Origin: Pseudoalteromonas sp. GCY
GTDB taxonomy: Bacteria; Pseudomonadota; Gammaproteobacteria; Enterobacterales; Alteromonadaceae
Reading direction: 5' to 3'
Assembly (NCBI RefSeq): GCF_016695175.1
Contig: NZ_CP068022.1
Location: forward strand, 978,001-1,042,000
DNA length: 64,000 nt
In this document: positions 9,630 to 18,757 of the stretch, piece by piece
Position numbering within the stretch: position 1 is the first letter of the stretch
How the letters are laid out: the number at the start of each line of letters is the position of its first letter
Position numbers and translations under genes: made by a program
The notes under the pieces: generated by a model
The model's database searches: none
Seen by the model: the letters and a program-made list of their open reading frames with translations, nothing else
Told to the model about the DNA's origin: nothing

Positions 9630-12224
9630 TTATACGCCTTCCGCTTCGAGGAAGTCTTGAGCAAAGCGTTGTAACACGCCGCCAGCAGAGTAAATAGAGA
9701 CTTCTTCAAAGGTATCTAATCGACAAGTCACAGGCACCTCTACACGCTCACCACTTTGACGGTTAATCACGAGAGTTAATGTAGCACCTGGTGCAGGTTC
9801 ACCCTCAACGTCATAGGTTTCTGTACCATCGAGTTCAAGCGTTTTACGGGTAGTGCCCGCTTTAAACTCAAGCGGTAGTACACCCATACCAATTAAGTTG
9901 GTACGGTGAATACGCTCAAATCCTTCTGCTGCGATAACTTCTACCCCAGCTAAACGCACACCTTTTGCAGCCCAGTCACGAGACGAACCTTGGCCGTAAT
10001 CTGCACCAGCGACGATGATCAGTGGCTGTTTACGCTCCATGTAGGTTTCGATTGCTTCCCACATTCTGGTGACTTTGCCCTCAGGTTCAACACGCGCCAG
10101 TGAACCTTGTACCACTTCACCGTTTTCAACCACCATTTCGTTTAACAGTTTAGGGTTGGCGAATGTCGCACGTTGCGCCGTTAAGTGATCACCTCGGTGT
10201 GTGGCGTATGAGTTAAAATCTTCCTCTGGTAAGCCCATCTTGGCTAGATATTCACCCGCCGCACTGCTTGCCAAAATCGCATTCGATGGCGACAAATGGT
10301 CAGTCGTGATGTTGTCACCTAAAATCGCTAATGGACGCATGCCTTTCATAGTACGCTCGCTCGCGAGTGCCCCTTCCCAATAAGGAGGGCGACGAATATA
10401 GGTACTCGTTGGACGCCACTGATAAAGTGGGTCGTTGTCTTCACCATAGTCTACCGTGAGGTCAAACATTGGCTCATAAACAGCGCGGAACTGCTCTGGT
10501 TTTACGCTTTCTTTAATCACCGCATCGATTTCTTCATCGCTTGGCCAGATATCTTTAAGCGTGACCGGATTGCCCTCTTGGTCGCGACCTAAAACACCAT
10601 TTTCAATATCAAAGCGCACGGTGCCAGCAATTGCATAGGCCACAACTAGTGGCGGTGAAGCTAAGAAGGCTTGTTTTGCGTAAGGGTGAATTCGACCGTC
10701 AAAGTTACGGTTACCCGATAACACTGCCGTTGAGTATAAATCGCGGTCAATCACTTCTTGTTGAATTTTCGGGTCAAGTGCGCCACTCATGCCGTTACAG
10801 GTCGTACAAGCGAAAGCGACAATACCAAAGCCAAGTTGCTCAAGTTCAGATAACAGATTTGCTTCTTCCATATAGGAGCGTACCGTTTTTGAACCTGGTG
10901 CAAATGACGTTTTCACCCAAGGTTTACGGGCAAGGCCTAATTTGTTGGCATTACGCGCCAGCAGACCTGCGGCAACCACGTTACGTGGGTTACTGGTATT
11001 GGTACAGCTAGTGATCGCAGCGATGATCACGGCACCATCTGGCATCAAGCCCTCTTTTGGCGCTTCAATCTCTTTGACGATACCTTGATTAGCAAGGTCG
11101 TTGGTTGCAACACGGCGATGCGGATTTGAAGGACCCGCAATATTACGCGTCACCGTTGACAAATCGAACTTAAGTACACGCTCGTACTGCACGTTTTCTA
11201 GGGAATCAGCCCAAAGCCCTGTTAGCTTAGCGTATTTTTCCACCAACTTGATTTGCTCGTCATCACGGCCTGTGAGCTTCAAATAATCAATGGTTTGCTC
11301 ATCGATGTAAAACATGGCCGCTGTTGCGCCATACTCTGGCGTCATGTTTGAAATTGTCGCACGGTCACCTAAATTAAGGTCTTGCGTACCTTCACCAAAA
11401 AACTCTAAGTAGCTAGAAACCACACGCTCTTTACGCAAAAACTCAGTGATCGCCAAGACGATATCCGTTGCGGTGATCCCCGGTTGGCGTTTGCCAACGA
11501 TTTCAACCCCGACAATATCCGGCAGTCGCATGTAGGATGCACGACCGAGCATCACGCTTTCCGCCTCAAGGCCACCTACACCAACAGCAATAACACCGAG
11601 TGCATCAACGTGTGGCGTGTGGCTGTCGGTACCAACAAGCGTATCAGGAAACGCAACGCCGTCGCGCGCTTGAATAACCGGCGACATTTTTTCCAAATTG
11701 ATTTGGTGCAAAATACCGTTGCCAGGCGGGATCACATCGACGTTTTTAAATGCCGTTTTGGTCCAGTTGATAAAGTGAAAACGGTCGTCATTTCGACGAT
11801 CTTCAATCGCGCGGTTTTTCTCAAAAGCATCTTCTTCATAACCGGCGTGCTCTACAGCTAAGCTGTGATCTACAATCAGCTGAGTCGGTACGACTGGGTT
11901 GACTTTAGCCGGATCGCCGCCTTTTTCAGCGATAGCATCACGCAAACCCGCAAGGTCGACTAGCGCGGTTTGTCCCAAAATATCGTGACACACAACGCGT
12001 GAAGGAAACCACGGAAAGTCCAAATCGCGACGACGCTCGATGATCTGTTCAAGATAATCATTCAGTTTTTCAGGCTCAGCGCGGCGAACTAAGTTTTCAG
12101 CAAGGACGCGCGAGGTGTAAGGTAAAGTCTCGTAGCTACCTGGTTTGATGGCTTCTACCGCTTCTTTTGTATCGTAATAGCAAAGCTCAGAATCAGGTAA
12201 ACGTTTACGGAATTGAGTATTCAT
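9630..12224 (-). CDS. acnD: Fe/S-dependent 2-methylisocitrate dehydratase AcnD
   Basis: An aconitase-superfamily protein of 864 residues that dehydrates 2-methylcitrate in the propionate-degrading methylcitrate cycle. The three [4Fe-4S] cysteines are visible in ITSCTNTSNP and FACTTCNGMSG. The swivel domain carries GADYGQGSSRDWAAKG, a typical aconitase C-terminal motif. The start at 12224 (MNTQFRKRLP) is chosen because GGAAG precedes it at suitable distance; a start five codons upstream is possible. Pairing with prpF is diagnostic for AcnD rather than a housekeeping aconitase. Confidence 0.95.
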   Translation of the reverse strand: MNTQFRKRLPDSELCYYDTKEAVEAIKPGSYETLPYTSRVLAENLVRRAEPEKLNDYLEQIIERRRDLDFPWFPSRVVCHDILGQTALVDLAGLRDAIAEKGGDPAKVNPVVPTQLIVDHSLAVEHAGYEEDAFEKNRAIEDRRNDDRFHFINWTKTAFKNVDVIPPGNGILHQINLEKMSPVIQARDGVAFPDTLVGTDSHTPHVDALGVIAVGVGGLEAESVMLGRASYMRLPDIVGVEIVGKRQPGITATDIVLAITEFLRKERVVSSYLEFFGEGTQDLNLGDRATISNMTPEYGATAAMFYIDEQTIDYLKLTGRDDEQIKLVEKYAKLTGLWADSLENVQYERVLKFDLSTVTRNIAGPSNPHRRVATNDLANQGIVKEIEAPKEGLMPDGAVIIAAITSCTNTSNPRNVVAAGLLARNANKLGLARKPWVKTSFAPGSKTVRSYMEEANLLSELEQLGFGIVAFACTTCNGMSGALDPKIQQEVIDRDLYSTAVLSGNRNFDGRIHPYAKQAFLASPPLVVAYAIAGTVRFDIENGVLGRDQEGNPVTLKDIWPSDEEIDAVIKESVKPEQFRAVYEPMFDLTVDYGEDNDPLYQWRPTSTYIRRPPYWEGALASERTMKGMRPLAILGDNITTDHLSPSNAILASSAAGEYLAKMGLPEEDFNSYATHRGDHLTAQRATFANPKLLNEMVVENGEVVQGSLARVEPEGKVTRMWEAIETYMERKQPLIIVAGADYGQGSSRDWAAKGVRLAGVEVIAAEGFERIHRTNLIGMGVLPLEFKAGTTRKTLELDGTETYDVEGEPAPGATLTLVINRQSGERVEVPVTCRLDTFEEVSIYSAGGVLQRFAQDFLEAEGV

Positions 12225-12298
12225 AACAACTTCCAACAATCTGTGACGGAGAACAGGCGGCCATGGCGACCGCCAGAATAGATTCGAACAGTGTTCGA

Positions 12299-13420
12299 TT
12301 AACGCTCAGAAATGGCAGGAACTGGACGTAGCTCCTCGCCGGTGTATTCCGCCGATGGACGAATGATACGGTTATCTGCGCGCTGCTCCATAACGTGTGC
12401 AGCCCAACCAGTTAAGCGTGACATAACAAAGATTGGTGTGAACAATTTAGTCGGGATCTTCATGAAGTTATAGGCTGATGCATGGAAGAAATCGGCATTA
12501 CAGAATAGTTTTTTCTCGCGCCACATGACTTCTTCACAGCGTACAGACACAGGGTAAAGTACTGTGTCACCGACATCTGCCGCTAGTTTTTCAGACCAAC
12601 GTTTGATGATTTCGTTACGAGGGTCACATTCTGAATAGATAGCGTGGCCAAAGCCCATGATCTTCTCTTTACGCTCAAGCATACCCATCATTTCTTGCTC
12701 TGCGTGATCCGCAGATTCAAAGCGCTCAATCATTTCCATTGCCGCTTCGTTAGCACCACCGTGAAGAGGACCTCGTAGAGAGCCAATTGCACCGGTAATA
12801 CAAGAATGCATATCAGAAAGCGTTGAGGCACAAACACGAGCAGTAAAGGTCGACGCGTTAAATTCGTGCTCTGCATAAAGGATAAGTGATACGTGCATCA
12901 CACGTTCATGGAGTTCACTTGGTTTTTCGCCGTGCAATAAGTGTAAGAAATGTGCACCGATTGAATCGTCATCCGTCTCCACATCGATACGAACGCCATC
13001 ATGGCTAAAGCGATACCAGTAACAAATAATGCTTGGAAAGCTTGCTAGCATGCGATCAGTTACTTTACCTTGCTCATCAAAGCTTGCTTCACCTTCAAGA
13101 TTGCCAAGCATTGAACAACCCGTACGTAATACGTCCATTGGATGTGCGTCAGCAGGAATACGTTCTAATACTTCTTTTAACGCCTGCGGCAAACCGCGCA
13201 TTGCTTTTAGCTCGCTTTTATAAGCGTCTAGTTCAGTTTGATTTGGTAAGTTACCTTTAAGGATAAGGTGAGCAACCTCCTCAAACTGACAATTTTCAGC
13301 TAGATCCTTTACATCGTAACCACGATAAGTCAAACCTGAGCCCGACTTACCTACCGTTGATAGTGCTGTTTTTCCTGCTACTTGACCACGAAGACCCGCG
13401 CCACTTAGTACTTTAGCCAT
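12299..13420 (-). CDS. prpC: 2-methylcitrate synthase PrpC
   Basis: A citrate-synthase family protein of 373 residues that condenses propionyl-CoA with oxaloacetate. Catalytic histidine regions are visible in GPLHGGANEAAM and MGFGHAIYSECDPR, and the substrate-arginine segment lies near the C-terminus (EQRADNRIIRPSAEY). The length suits the short methylcitrate-synthase group rather than the housekeeping GltA of about 430 residues. It is third in the operon, between prpB and acnD, with gaps of about 75 bases on each side. Confidence 0.95.
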   Translation of the reverse strand: MAKVLSGAGLRGQVAGKTALSTVGKSGSGLTYRGYDVKDLAENCQFEEVAHLILKGNLPNQTELDAYKSELKAMRGLPQALKEVLERIPADAHPMDVLRTGCSMLGNLEGEASFDEQGKVTDRMLASFPSIICYWYRFSHDGVRIDVETDDDSIGAHFLHLLHGEKPSELHERVMHVSLILYAEHEFNASTFTARVCASTLSDMHSCITGAIGSLRGPLHGGANEAAMEMIERFESADHAEQEMMGMLERKEKIMGFGHAIYSECDPRNEIIKRWSEKLAADVGDTVLYPVSVRCEEVMWREKKLFCNADFFHASAYNFMKIPTKLFTPIFVMSRLTGWAAHVMEQRADNRIIRPSAEYTGEELRPVPAISER

Positions 13421-13498
13421 ATTATTATCTCCTGAATTTTTTACCTGCTGGGTATTGATATTTTGTGCTGCTGAGCAACCCTGAACAGCTTTAATTTT

Positions 13499-14377
13499 TT
13501 ACTTATTTTTACCTTCGGCAAATAATGCATCAAGCTTTTGCTCATAACCGTGATAGCCAAGGTAATCATACAAATCCATACGGGTTTGCATGGTATCGAG
13601 TACCGCTTTCTGGTCTCCATTTTCTAAAATAGATTGATACACCAGCTCTGCCGCTTTGTTCATCGCTCTGAACGCACTCAATGGGTAAAGCACCATATCT
13701 ACGCCCCACTCACCCAGCTCAGCTTTGTTCCAAAGTTCTGTCTTACCAAACTCAGTGATATTCGCGAGGATGGGCACATCAAGTGCTTCGCTGAATGCGC
13801 GATAGTGTTCTTCAGTTTGTACCGCTTCTGCAAAAATGCCATCAGCGCCTGCCGCAACATAGGCTTTTGCACGCTCAATTGCCGCTTCTAACCCTTCTTG
13901 CGCAAACGAATCCGTTCTCGCCATAATGAAAAAGTCAGGATCAGTGCGCGCATCGACTGCCGCTTTAATGCGGTCAACCATTTCTTCGGTCGACACGATT
14001 TCTTTATTTGGACGGTGACCACAACGCTTTTGCGCTACTTGATCTTCCATATGTACCGCGGCTGCACCTGCTTTTTCCATATCTCGGATGGTTTTTGCAA
14101 TATTGAATGCGCCGCCCCATCCAGTATCAATGTCGACCATTAAAGGTAGATCACAAGCCGAGGTAATGCGACTTACATCTGCAATTACATCATTTAGAGA
14201 TGTCATTCCTAAGTCAGGTAAACCATAAGATGCATTAGCAACGCCACCACCAGAAAGATAGATAGCTTGATGACCGATTTTCTTTGCCATCATCGCGCTA
14301 TATGCGTTGATAGTGCCGACGATTTGAAGCGGTTTATTGGCTTTTAGTGCTTCACGAAATTTTTTTCCTGCGCTCAT
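13499..14377 (-). CDS. prpB: 2-methylisocitrate lyase PrpB
   Basis: A 292-residue isocitrate-lyase superfamily protein that cleaves 2-methylisocitrate to pyruvate and succinate. The catalytic KRCGH motif is at residues 117-121 (Cys119), and the Mg-binding DIDTGWGG and MEDQ segments are present. It follows the GntR gene by 14 bases and leads the enzyme genes of the operon. Confidence 0.95.
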   Translation of the reverse strand: MSAGKKFREALKANKPLQIVGTINAYSAMMAKKIGHQAIYLSGGGVANASYGLPDLGMTSLNDVIADVSRITSACDLPLMVDIDTGWGGAFNIAKTIRDMEKAGAAAVHMEDQVAQKRCGHRPNKEIVSTEEMVDRIKAAVDARTDPDFFIMARTDSFAQEGLEAAIERAKAYVAAGADGIFAEAVQTEEHYRAFSEALDVPILANITEFGKTELWNKAELGEWGVDMVLYPLSAFRAMNKAAELVYQSILENGDQKAVLDTMQTRMDLYDYLGYHGYEQKLDALFAEGKNK

Positions 14378-14391
14378 GATGATGCTCTCTC

Positions 14392-15069
14392 TTAAAAGTG
14401 TGATTGATTGCTTGCTAACTTGGTTGCGATATTATTTTTAGAATATTGAATATGTCGACGCATCAGTATTTCTGCCAGTTCTGGGTCGCGGTTGCTGATC
14501 GCACGAACGATATGTTTATGCTCGTCAAATGCCGTGGTGACGCGGGGACCGGCCATCCCTAACTGCACACGATACATACGTACCAAGTGGTACAGTCCAT
14601 TGACTAGCATTGAGATAAGGCTCGCATTTTTACTACCAAGAATAATGCGGTAATGAAAGTCGAGATCGCCCGCTTCTTGATAATAAGAATGTTGGTTTTT
14701 GACTTCATCGAATTGACTCGACAACAAACCTTCTAAGTCTTGGATTTCAGCTTCAGTCATGTGCTGTGCAGCAAGTCTTGCCGCCATACCTTCTAGTGCT
14801 TCACGGATCTGATAAAGCTCCATCAGCCCTTCCGGTGTGAGGGTAACAACGCGTGCTCCTACATTGGCTTTACGCTCAACTAAGTGACATGACTCCAAGC
14901 GATTGATAGCCTCGCGGACAACCGCTCTGCTGACTTCATACTTTGTCGACAATTCCATTTCGCTGAGCTTAGAACCTGCAGCTATTTCACCTTCTACAAT
15001 TTCCTTTCGCATGCGAAAGAATGCTTTATCAGAAGAAGTAACCGCTTGCTCGTCAAAAAAGCTCATCAT
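14392..15069 (-). CDS. GntR/FadR-type regulator of the prp operon
   Basis: The 225-residue protein has an N-terminal winged helix-turn-helix (about 15-75, with [25 protein letters not shown]) and a helical FCD ligand domain (about 85-215) with conserved acidic and histidine positions ([18 protein letters not shown]). It is the first gene of the prp operon, so it probably controls its own operon in response to a methylcitrate-cycle metabolite (inference). Perfect TTGTCGACAA palindromes lie upstream (15149-15158) and inside this gene (14943-14952). The start is one of two adjacent ATG codons (15069 or 15066). Confidence 0.88.
   Translation of the reverse strand: MMSFFDEQAVTSSDKAFFRMRKEIVEGEIAAGSKLSEMELSTKYEVSRAVVREAINRLESCHLVERKANVGARVVTLTPEGLMELYQIREALEGMAARLAAQHMTEAEIQDLEGLLSSQFDEVKNQHSYYQEAGDLDFHYRIILGSKNASLISMLVNGLYHLVRMYRVQLGMAGPRVTTAFDEHKHIVRAISNRDPELAEILMRRHIQYSKNNIATKLASNQSHF
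14943..14952. promoter_or_regulatory. Intragenic copy of the GntR-type palindrome
   Basis: A perfect TTGTCGACAA lies inside the gntR reading frame, encoding part of ELSTK. It repeats the core of the upstream operator at 15149-15158. It may be a roadblock-type autoregulatory site; chance is the alternative. Confidence 0.35.
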
Positions 15070-15095
15070 TAGTTAGTCAGTCTTAGTAATTTAAG

Positions 15096-15161
15096 TTGTA
15101 GACAATATAGTGCTGGTTGACGTGAACGTCAACCAGCCCCGCCACAAATTGTCGACAATTT
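15096..15161. promoter_or_regulatory. Operator region of the gntR-prp operon
   Basis: A perfect 16-bp palindrome AAATTGTCGACAATTT is at 15146-15161 and a related TTGTAGACAA at 15096-15105, 44-53 bases before the gntR start. A weaker TTGTCGCGAA follows near 15194. Spacing and symmetry fit binding of a dimeric GntR-family regulator. The assignment to this particular regulator is inference. Confidence 0.55.
15112..15137. repeat. 26-bp near-perfect palindrome
   Basis: Arms of 12 bp (15112-15123 and 15126-15137) pair perfectly around a 2-base centre. It sits between the two TTGTNGACAA boxes in the gntR upstream region. It has no T run and is too symmetric for a typical terminator, so a regulatory site is more likely. 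Confidence 0.6.
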
Positions 15162-15312
15162 TCAATATAAGCAGTATTCACCATATTTATAGTTTGTCGC
15201 GAATAATCAGTCTGATGTATTTATCTCGACACGGGATCAGGTCAGGATTAATTGCATCGCTTAAAAATCATGCATATTATGAAGATACCTTTACTTTAGC
15301 CTGAAGATTGCG

Positions 15313-16053
15313 ATGCGGTGTTTTCAAATGGTAATGCTTACCCTTATACTAATAACCGGCTTAGCGCAGGCGAAAACCTATACCGTACTGGTCTATCACG
15401 GTGCCAATCCTCCTTACTATTTTGAAGAACAGGGAAAACCCAAAGGTATTTTTGTCGACATTTTTCAAGAGTTGGCAAAACTGACTTCACACCAATTTGA
15501 GTTTACGCCGCTCTCTGTCGCCAGAGGACAGCGCTATTTCGACCAAGGTAAAATAGATATTGAACCGGGGATAAACAAAGTTTGGCGGGCTGAAGCGGAC
15601 GTTCCTGGAATTTACAGCATCGACTACGCCTTCTCAACAGAAGTACTGCTTGGTTATCAATCTCGCTGTGTGGGCAAGCATAGGCCCGAGCAGTTTTATG
15701 GCGCATTAATCGGCAAAGTAAGAGGATATCGTTACGATAACTTTGAAGCGCACTTAGGTGAAGACAAGATCGTAGTTTATGAAAATGTATCGGAAAAAGA
15801 ACTGTTAGCACAGCTTGAACATGAGCGTTTAGACTACATCATGATTGGCTCGGTGACAGCAGACTACTATATTTCACAACAACCAAAGTATCGCAAATTT
15901 CAGTCTTGCTATGAAATAAGCCGATTACCTGTACATATGCGCTTGCAGCCTCATCTAACTGAGTTACAAACGGAAATAAATATCGCCTTGCGACGAATGG
16001 TTAATGACGGAAAAATAAAATCCATCTATGCTAAGTATAGATTAACGCATTAA
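15313..16053 (+). CDS. Periplasmic solute-binding protein (SBP_bac_3 type)
   Basis: This 246-residue protein has a signal peptide ending around AQA (residue 20) and the two-lobed periplasmic binding fold of family 3 proteins (TVLVYHGANPPYYFEEQGKPKG at the start, YIMIGSVTADYYI in lobe 2). Such stand-alone members bind amino acids or similar small polar molecules. No ABC permease is nearby. Start choice among ATG codons at 15313, 15328 and 15334 is uncertain because no clear ribosome binding site is seen. It is followed closely by a related gene. Confidence 0.8.
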   Translation: MRCFQMVMLTLILITGLAQAKTYTVLVYHGANPPYYFEEQGKPKGIFVDIFQELAKLTSHQFEFTPLSVARGQRYFDQGKIDIEPGINKVWRAEADVPGIYSIDYAFSTEVLLGYQSRCVGKHRPEQFYGALIGKVRGYRYDNFEAHLGEDKIVVYENVSEKELLAQLEHERLDYIMIGSVTADYYISQQPKYRKFQSCYEISRLPVHMRLQPHLTELQTEINIALRRMVNDGKIKSIYAKYRLTH

Positions 16054-16072
16054 CGTGTGGAGTTGTTTGGTA

Positions 16073-16798
16073 ATGACGATTACTGTTGTTGGACGTCTAA
16101 TACTGTTTATTTTGCTGATTAGCCCGTTGCCATTATGGGCGAAATTACAGGTTGTTACGGAACTTTCTCCACCCAATCAAACCATAGAAAACCACCAAGT
16201 TGCGGGCTCAAGTACCAATCTGGTCAAAGCGATTTTAAAAGCTGCTGAACTCGAGGGACAATTTTCTATTTACCCTTGGGCTAGAGCTTTTAAATTAGCG
16301 CAGCATGACAAACATACCTTAATTTATAGCATCGCAAAGACCCCCGCGAGAGAAGACAGTTTTCATTGGATTGGCCCTGTTGCTGTATTTCATTTAGGGT
16401 TTGTTACCAATCGCTATCGTGAGGACATAAAAATCCAATCACTTGAGGATGCCAAACAATACAAAATAGCAGTTCAGCGTGGTGATATCGCCGAAGGCAC
16501 ACTTAAAGCACTCGGGTTTAACTTTGTTCAAACCAGCGACATCGAAAAGTCATATGAATTACTCGTCGCAAATCGCGTTGATTTGGTGATTGATGACCCG
16601 CGTTATATCAAAACCATGGCCATGGAGCTTAATCTTCCAGCCGACCACTTTGCCTTTTTATACGATGTGGAAGCACTCTCGGTACAAGGTTACCTTGCAA
16701 CGAATAATCAGTTACCAGCCGATATTGTCGAACGATTACGTATTGCGTTTGCGAAAGTAAGTAAAACAGAAGCTTACCGTAAGGTATTGGAGCTCTAG
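16073..16798 (+). CDS. Second periplasmic solute-binding protein (SBP_bac_3 type)
   Basis: A 241-residue relative of the preceding gene with its own signal peptide (MTITVVGRLILFILLISPLP) and family-3 binding fold (LVKAILKAAELEGQFSIYPWARAF is typical of the group). The ATG at 16073 is preferred because a GGAG lies about ten bases upstream; a GTG at 16055 is possible. It starts 19 bases after the previous stop, so the two form a tandem pair. The ligand is unknown and no permease is seen. Confidence 0.8.
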   Translation: MTITVVGRLILFILLISPLPLWAKLQVVTELSPPNQTIENHQVAGSSTNLVKAILKAAELEGQFSIYPWARAFKLAQHDKHTLIYSIAKTPAREDSFHWIGPVAVFHLGFVTNRYREDIKIQSLEDAKQYKIAVQRGDIAEGTLKALGFNFVQTSDIEKSYELLVANRVDLVIDDPRYIKTMAMELNLPADHFAFLYDVEALSVQGYLATNNQLPADIVERLRIAFAKVSKTEAYRKVLEL

Positions 16799-16851
16799 CT
16801 AAACCCAATTGCTTTAATTCAAAATACTCTCACGTATCTTGGTTTGTATGG

Positions 16852-16875
16852 GTAGCACTTAACCGTGCTGCTTTT
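16852..16875 (+). terminator. Weak terminator candidate
   Basis: A short stem GTAGCAC/GTGCTGC (one wobble pair) with a 6-base loop is followed by TTTTC, 53 bases after the solute-binding protein gene. Confidence 0.4.
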
Positions 16876-16974
16876 CATAAAAACCAATACCAAGCAAGTA
16901 GCTCATCTCAATAAAAAGAGATAACATTTCAGCCTAAACCTGCCGATTACAGTAACGATTAGAAAGGAAAAACA

Positions 16975-17322
16975 GTGATTGAACGAATTGACACCAAACA
17001 ACGAATGAGCCGTATTGTAAAACACAATGGTACCATTTATTTATGTGGCCAAGTGTGTAAAGACGCCGAGCAAGGAATTAAGGAACAAACTGAAACCATG
17101 CTTGAGAAAGTTGATGAGCTACTTATTCAAGCAGGCAGCGACCGCAAACACATTCTCTCTGCGACAATTTATATTAAAGACATGAAGTATTTTGCAGAAA
17201 TGAACGAGGTTTGGGATGCATGGGTGCCTGAAGGTTATGCACCAGCTCGCGCTTGTGTAGAAGCGAGCATGGCTCGTGATGCATTGCTTGTTGAGATTTC
17301 GGTCGTAGCTGCGGAAATCTAG
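16975..17322 (+). CDS. RidA/YjgF family protein
   Basis: A 115-residue protein of the RidA family, which deaminates reactive imine/enamine intermediates. The signature end region with the conserved arginine is present ([23 protein letters not shown]). The start is GTG with AAAGGAAA in front. The subgroup with an [17 protein letters not shown] beginning is usually a stand-alone cytoplasmic enzyme. The neighbours give no pathway clue. Confidence 0.88.
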   Translation: MIERIDTKQRMSRIVKHNGTIYLCGQVCKDAEQGIKEQTETMLEKVDELLIQAGSDRKHILSATIYIKDMKYFAEMNEVWDAWVPEGYAPARACVEASMARDALLVEISVVAAEI

Positions 17323-17367
17323 TCTATTAAGGACATAAATCTGATTTAGACAAGGCTTGCCGTTAAT

Positions 17368-17700
17368 CTGTCAGATTTGATTTTTAGATGTTAATCAAAT
17401 TTGACAGACGTATTTGTAGCTGCAGCGTATGATGGTAGACATACCAACGCTGCATTAAATGGTGAGCAACGTAGACCAAAGAATTAGTATAAGAATTAGT
17501 ATAAGAATTAGTATGACATATATGTCACCGTTGTTCACACACACACGGTTAAAGATAACCGTCAATTTCCCTTGGTAATTAGCGATTACGACAAAGTCGC
17601 GTGGTAATTAAAGTACGACAAAATCGCTTGGTGTTAACATTGAATCTTGTACTAGCTCAGACTTGACCTGACAGTTACCAGTTTTTCAATCTGGTGACTA
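17368..17700. repeat. Repeat- and hairpin-dense intergenic region
   Basis: This 417-base gene-free gap contains a 15-bp inverted repeat with one mismatch (17368-17382/17393-17407), an 8-bp inverted repeat TGCAGCGT/ACGCTGCA near 17423-17455, and three perfect tandem copies of AAGAATTAGTAT (17479-17514). It also has a hairpin CGGTTA-AAGA-TAACCG (17546-17561), two diverged 27-29 bp direct repeats with TGGTAATTA and ACGACAAA cores (17571-17599, 17600-17626), and a last hairpin near 17676-17702. No frame is coding. Confidence 0.65.
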
Positions 17701-17739
17701 TCAGCCTAGATTTGGGCTAAATTTTTTCAACTTATTCAC

Positions 17740-18081
17740 TTAAGTATTTGCTTTCTTAACAAATTTCGCCGTAACCATCATTTCACCAACGCCATCAACC
17801 TTGCAGTCAAGTTCGTGGTCTTTTTTATCTAGCACGCGTCTTACCAAAGCCTTAGTACCAATCTTAATGACTTGTGAGCTGCCTTTAATCTTAAGATCTT
17901 TAATCACAGTGACTTTATCGCCATCCGCTAATAATGTGCCATTGGCATCTTTTACTTGAATGTCGTCCTCGGTAGCAGTCACGTTTGGATCCCATTCGTA
18001 AGCACATTCAGGGCATACTAGATGACTTTGATCTTGATAAACATATTCAGAATTGCACTTGGGGCAAGAAGGTAAAGACAT
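17740..18081 (-). CDS. yjdM: YjdM/PhnA-like zinc-ribbon protein
   Basis: This 113-residue protein begins with a zinc ribbon (Cys6, Cys9, Cys23, Cys26), followed by the YjdM C-terminal domain ([21 protein letters not shown]). The family was formerly called PhnA but is not a phosphonate hydrolase, and its role is not established. It appears monocistronic. Confidence 0.88.
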   Translation of the reverse strand: MSLPSCPKCNSEYVYQDQSHLVCPECAYEWDPNVTATEDDIQVKDANGTLLADGDKVTVIKDLKIKGSSQVIKIGTKALVRRVLDKKDHELDCKVDGVGEMMVTAKFVKKANT

Positions 18082-18247
18082 ATACTGTCCATTCGCTAAT
18101 TCAATTTAAAGCACATAGTAATATCAACGTTCTGAATTTAATAGGGATAATGTCAACTCTTTCGATCCGAGACTTTAGGGTGAGCTTTTGGCACTCAATT
18201 TGCAAACTAATAATCGTATTTAACCAAATGCATGGAAGGAATTCTCA

Positions 18248-18694
18248 ATGATTATTAATCAATCTAGTAATGTCAGTGCCGTATACTCTCAACTTGCACA
18301 ACAGCAGTCCACGTCTCGACAAGATGAGAAACAGGAAGTAGTAGCCACAGATACTGTAGCAATCAGTGAGGCTGGCAAACAAGCGCACCAGAACTGGCAA
18401 AATATTGCCTCTAAATATGATGTAAATAATATTTCAGCTCAAGAAACTCGCGCTATGTCTAAAGATTTGTTTGAAGGGGGGTTTATCAGTACTGGTCAAA
18501 TGATGGCGATCGGTGCACCAACTTCCATGGTGGAAAATCCATCTCAAAAATACAATCTACTTAATGACATGAAGCATACTTTTAGTTTATCAAACTCGCT
18601 TTCAGCTCCAACCAAAGAGGCTAGGGCCAACTATTTAAATTCGATATCGATTTTGGAAAGGCTCAACAGTGAAAGAAAGGGACTAAATGGCTAA
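18248..18694 (+). CDS. Conserved-type hypothetical protein
   Basis: A 148-residue soluble protein with GGAAGGAATT in front of the ATG. It is rich in Gln, Ser and Asn, and the N-terminal 45 residues look disordered (NVSAVYSQLAQQQSTSRQDE). A short patch VAISEAGK resembles the VXLSXXAK patch of small exported or flagellum-associated bacterial proteins, which is suggestive only. No signal peptide or membrane helix is visible. A convergent stem-loop follows. Function not recognised. Confidence 0.7.
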   Translation: MIINQSSNVSAVYSQLAQQQSTSRQDEKQEVVATDTVAISEAGKQAHQNWQNIASKYDVNNISAQETRAMSKDLFEGGFISTGQMMAIGAPTSMVENPSQKYNLLNDMKHTFSLSNSLSAPTKEARANYLNSISILERLNSERKGLNG

Positions 18695-18705
18695 AATATT
18701 CTAGA

Positions 18706-18737
18706 AAGGTGCATTTAGTATTATTCAAATGCACCTT
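18706..18737. terminator. Bidirectional stem-loop between convergent genes
   Basis: Perfect 11-bp arms (18706-18716 and 18727-18737) lie between the convergent genes ending at 18694 and 18758. T runs are weak, but position and symmetry fit a shared terminator. Confidence 0.55.
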
Positions 18738-18757
18738 AGCGTTTAGTTCAAACCAAA

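Noticed and set aside
15451..15460. TTGTCGACAT inside the first solute-binding protein gene as an operator
   Set aside because: One base differs from the palindrome, breaking symmetry. It is in a coding region with no reason to expect binding.
17479..17514. Three-copy tandem repeat as a possible CRISPR array
   Set aside because: The copies are 12 bp, directly adjacent and without spacers. No cas genes are present.
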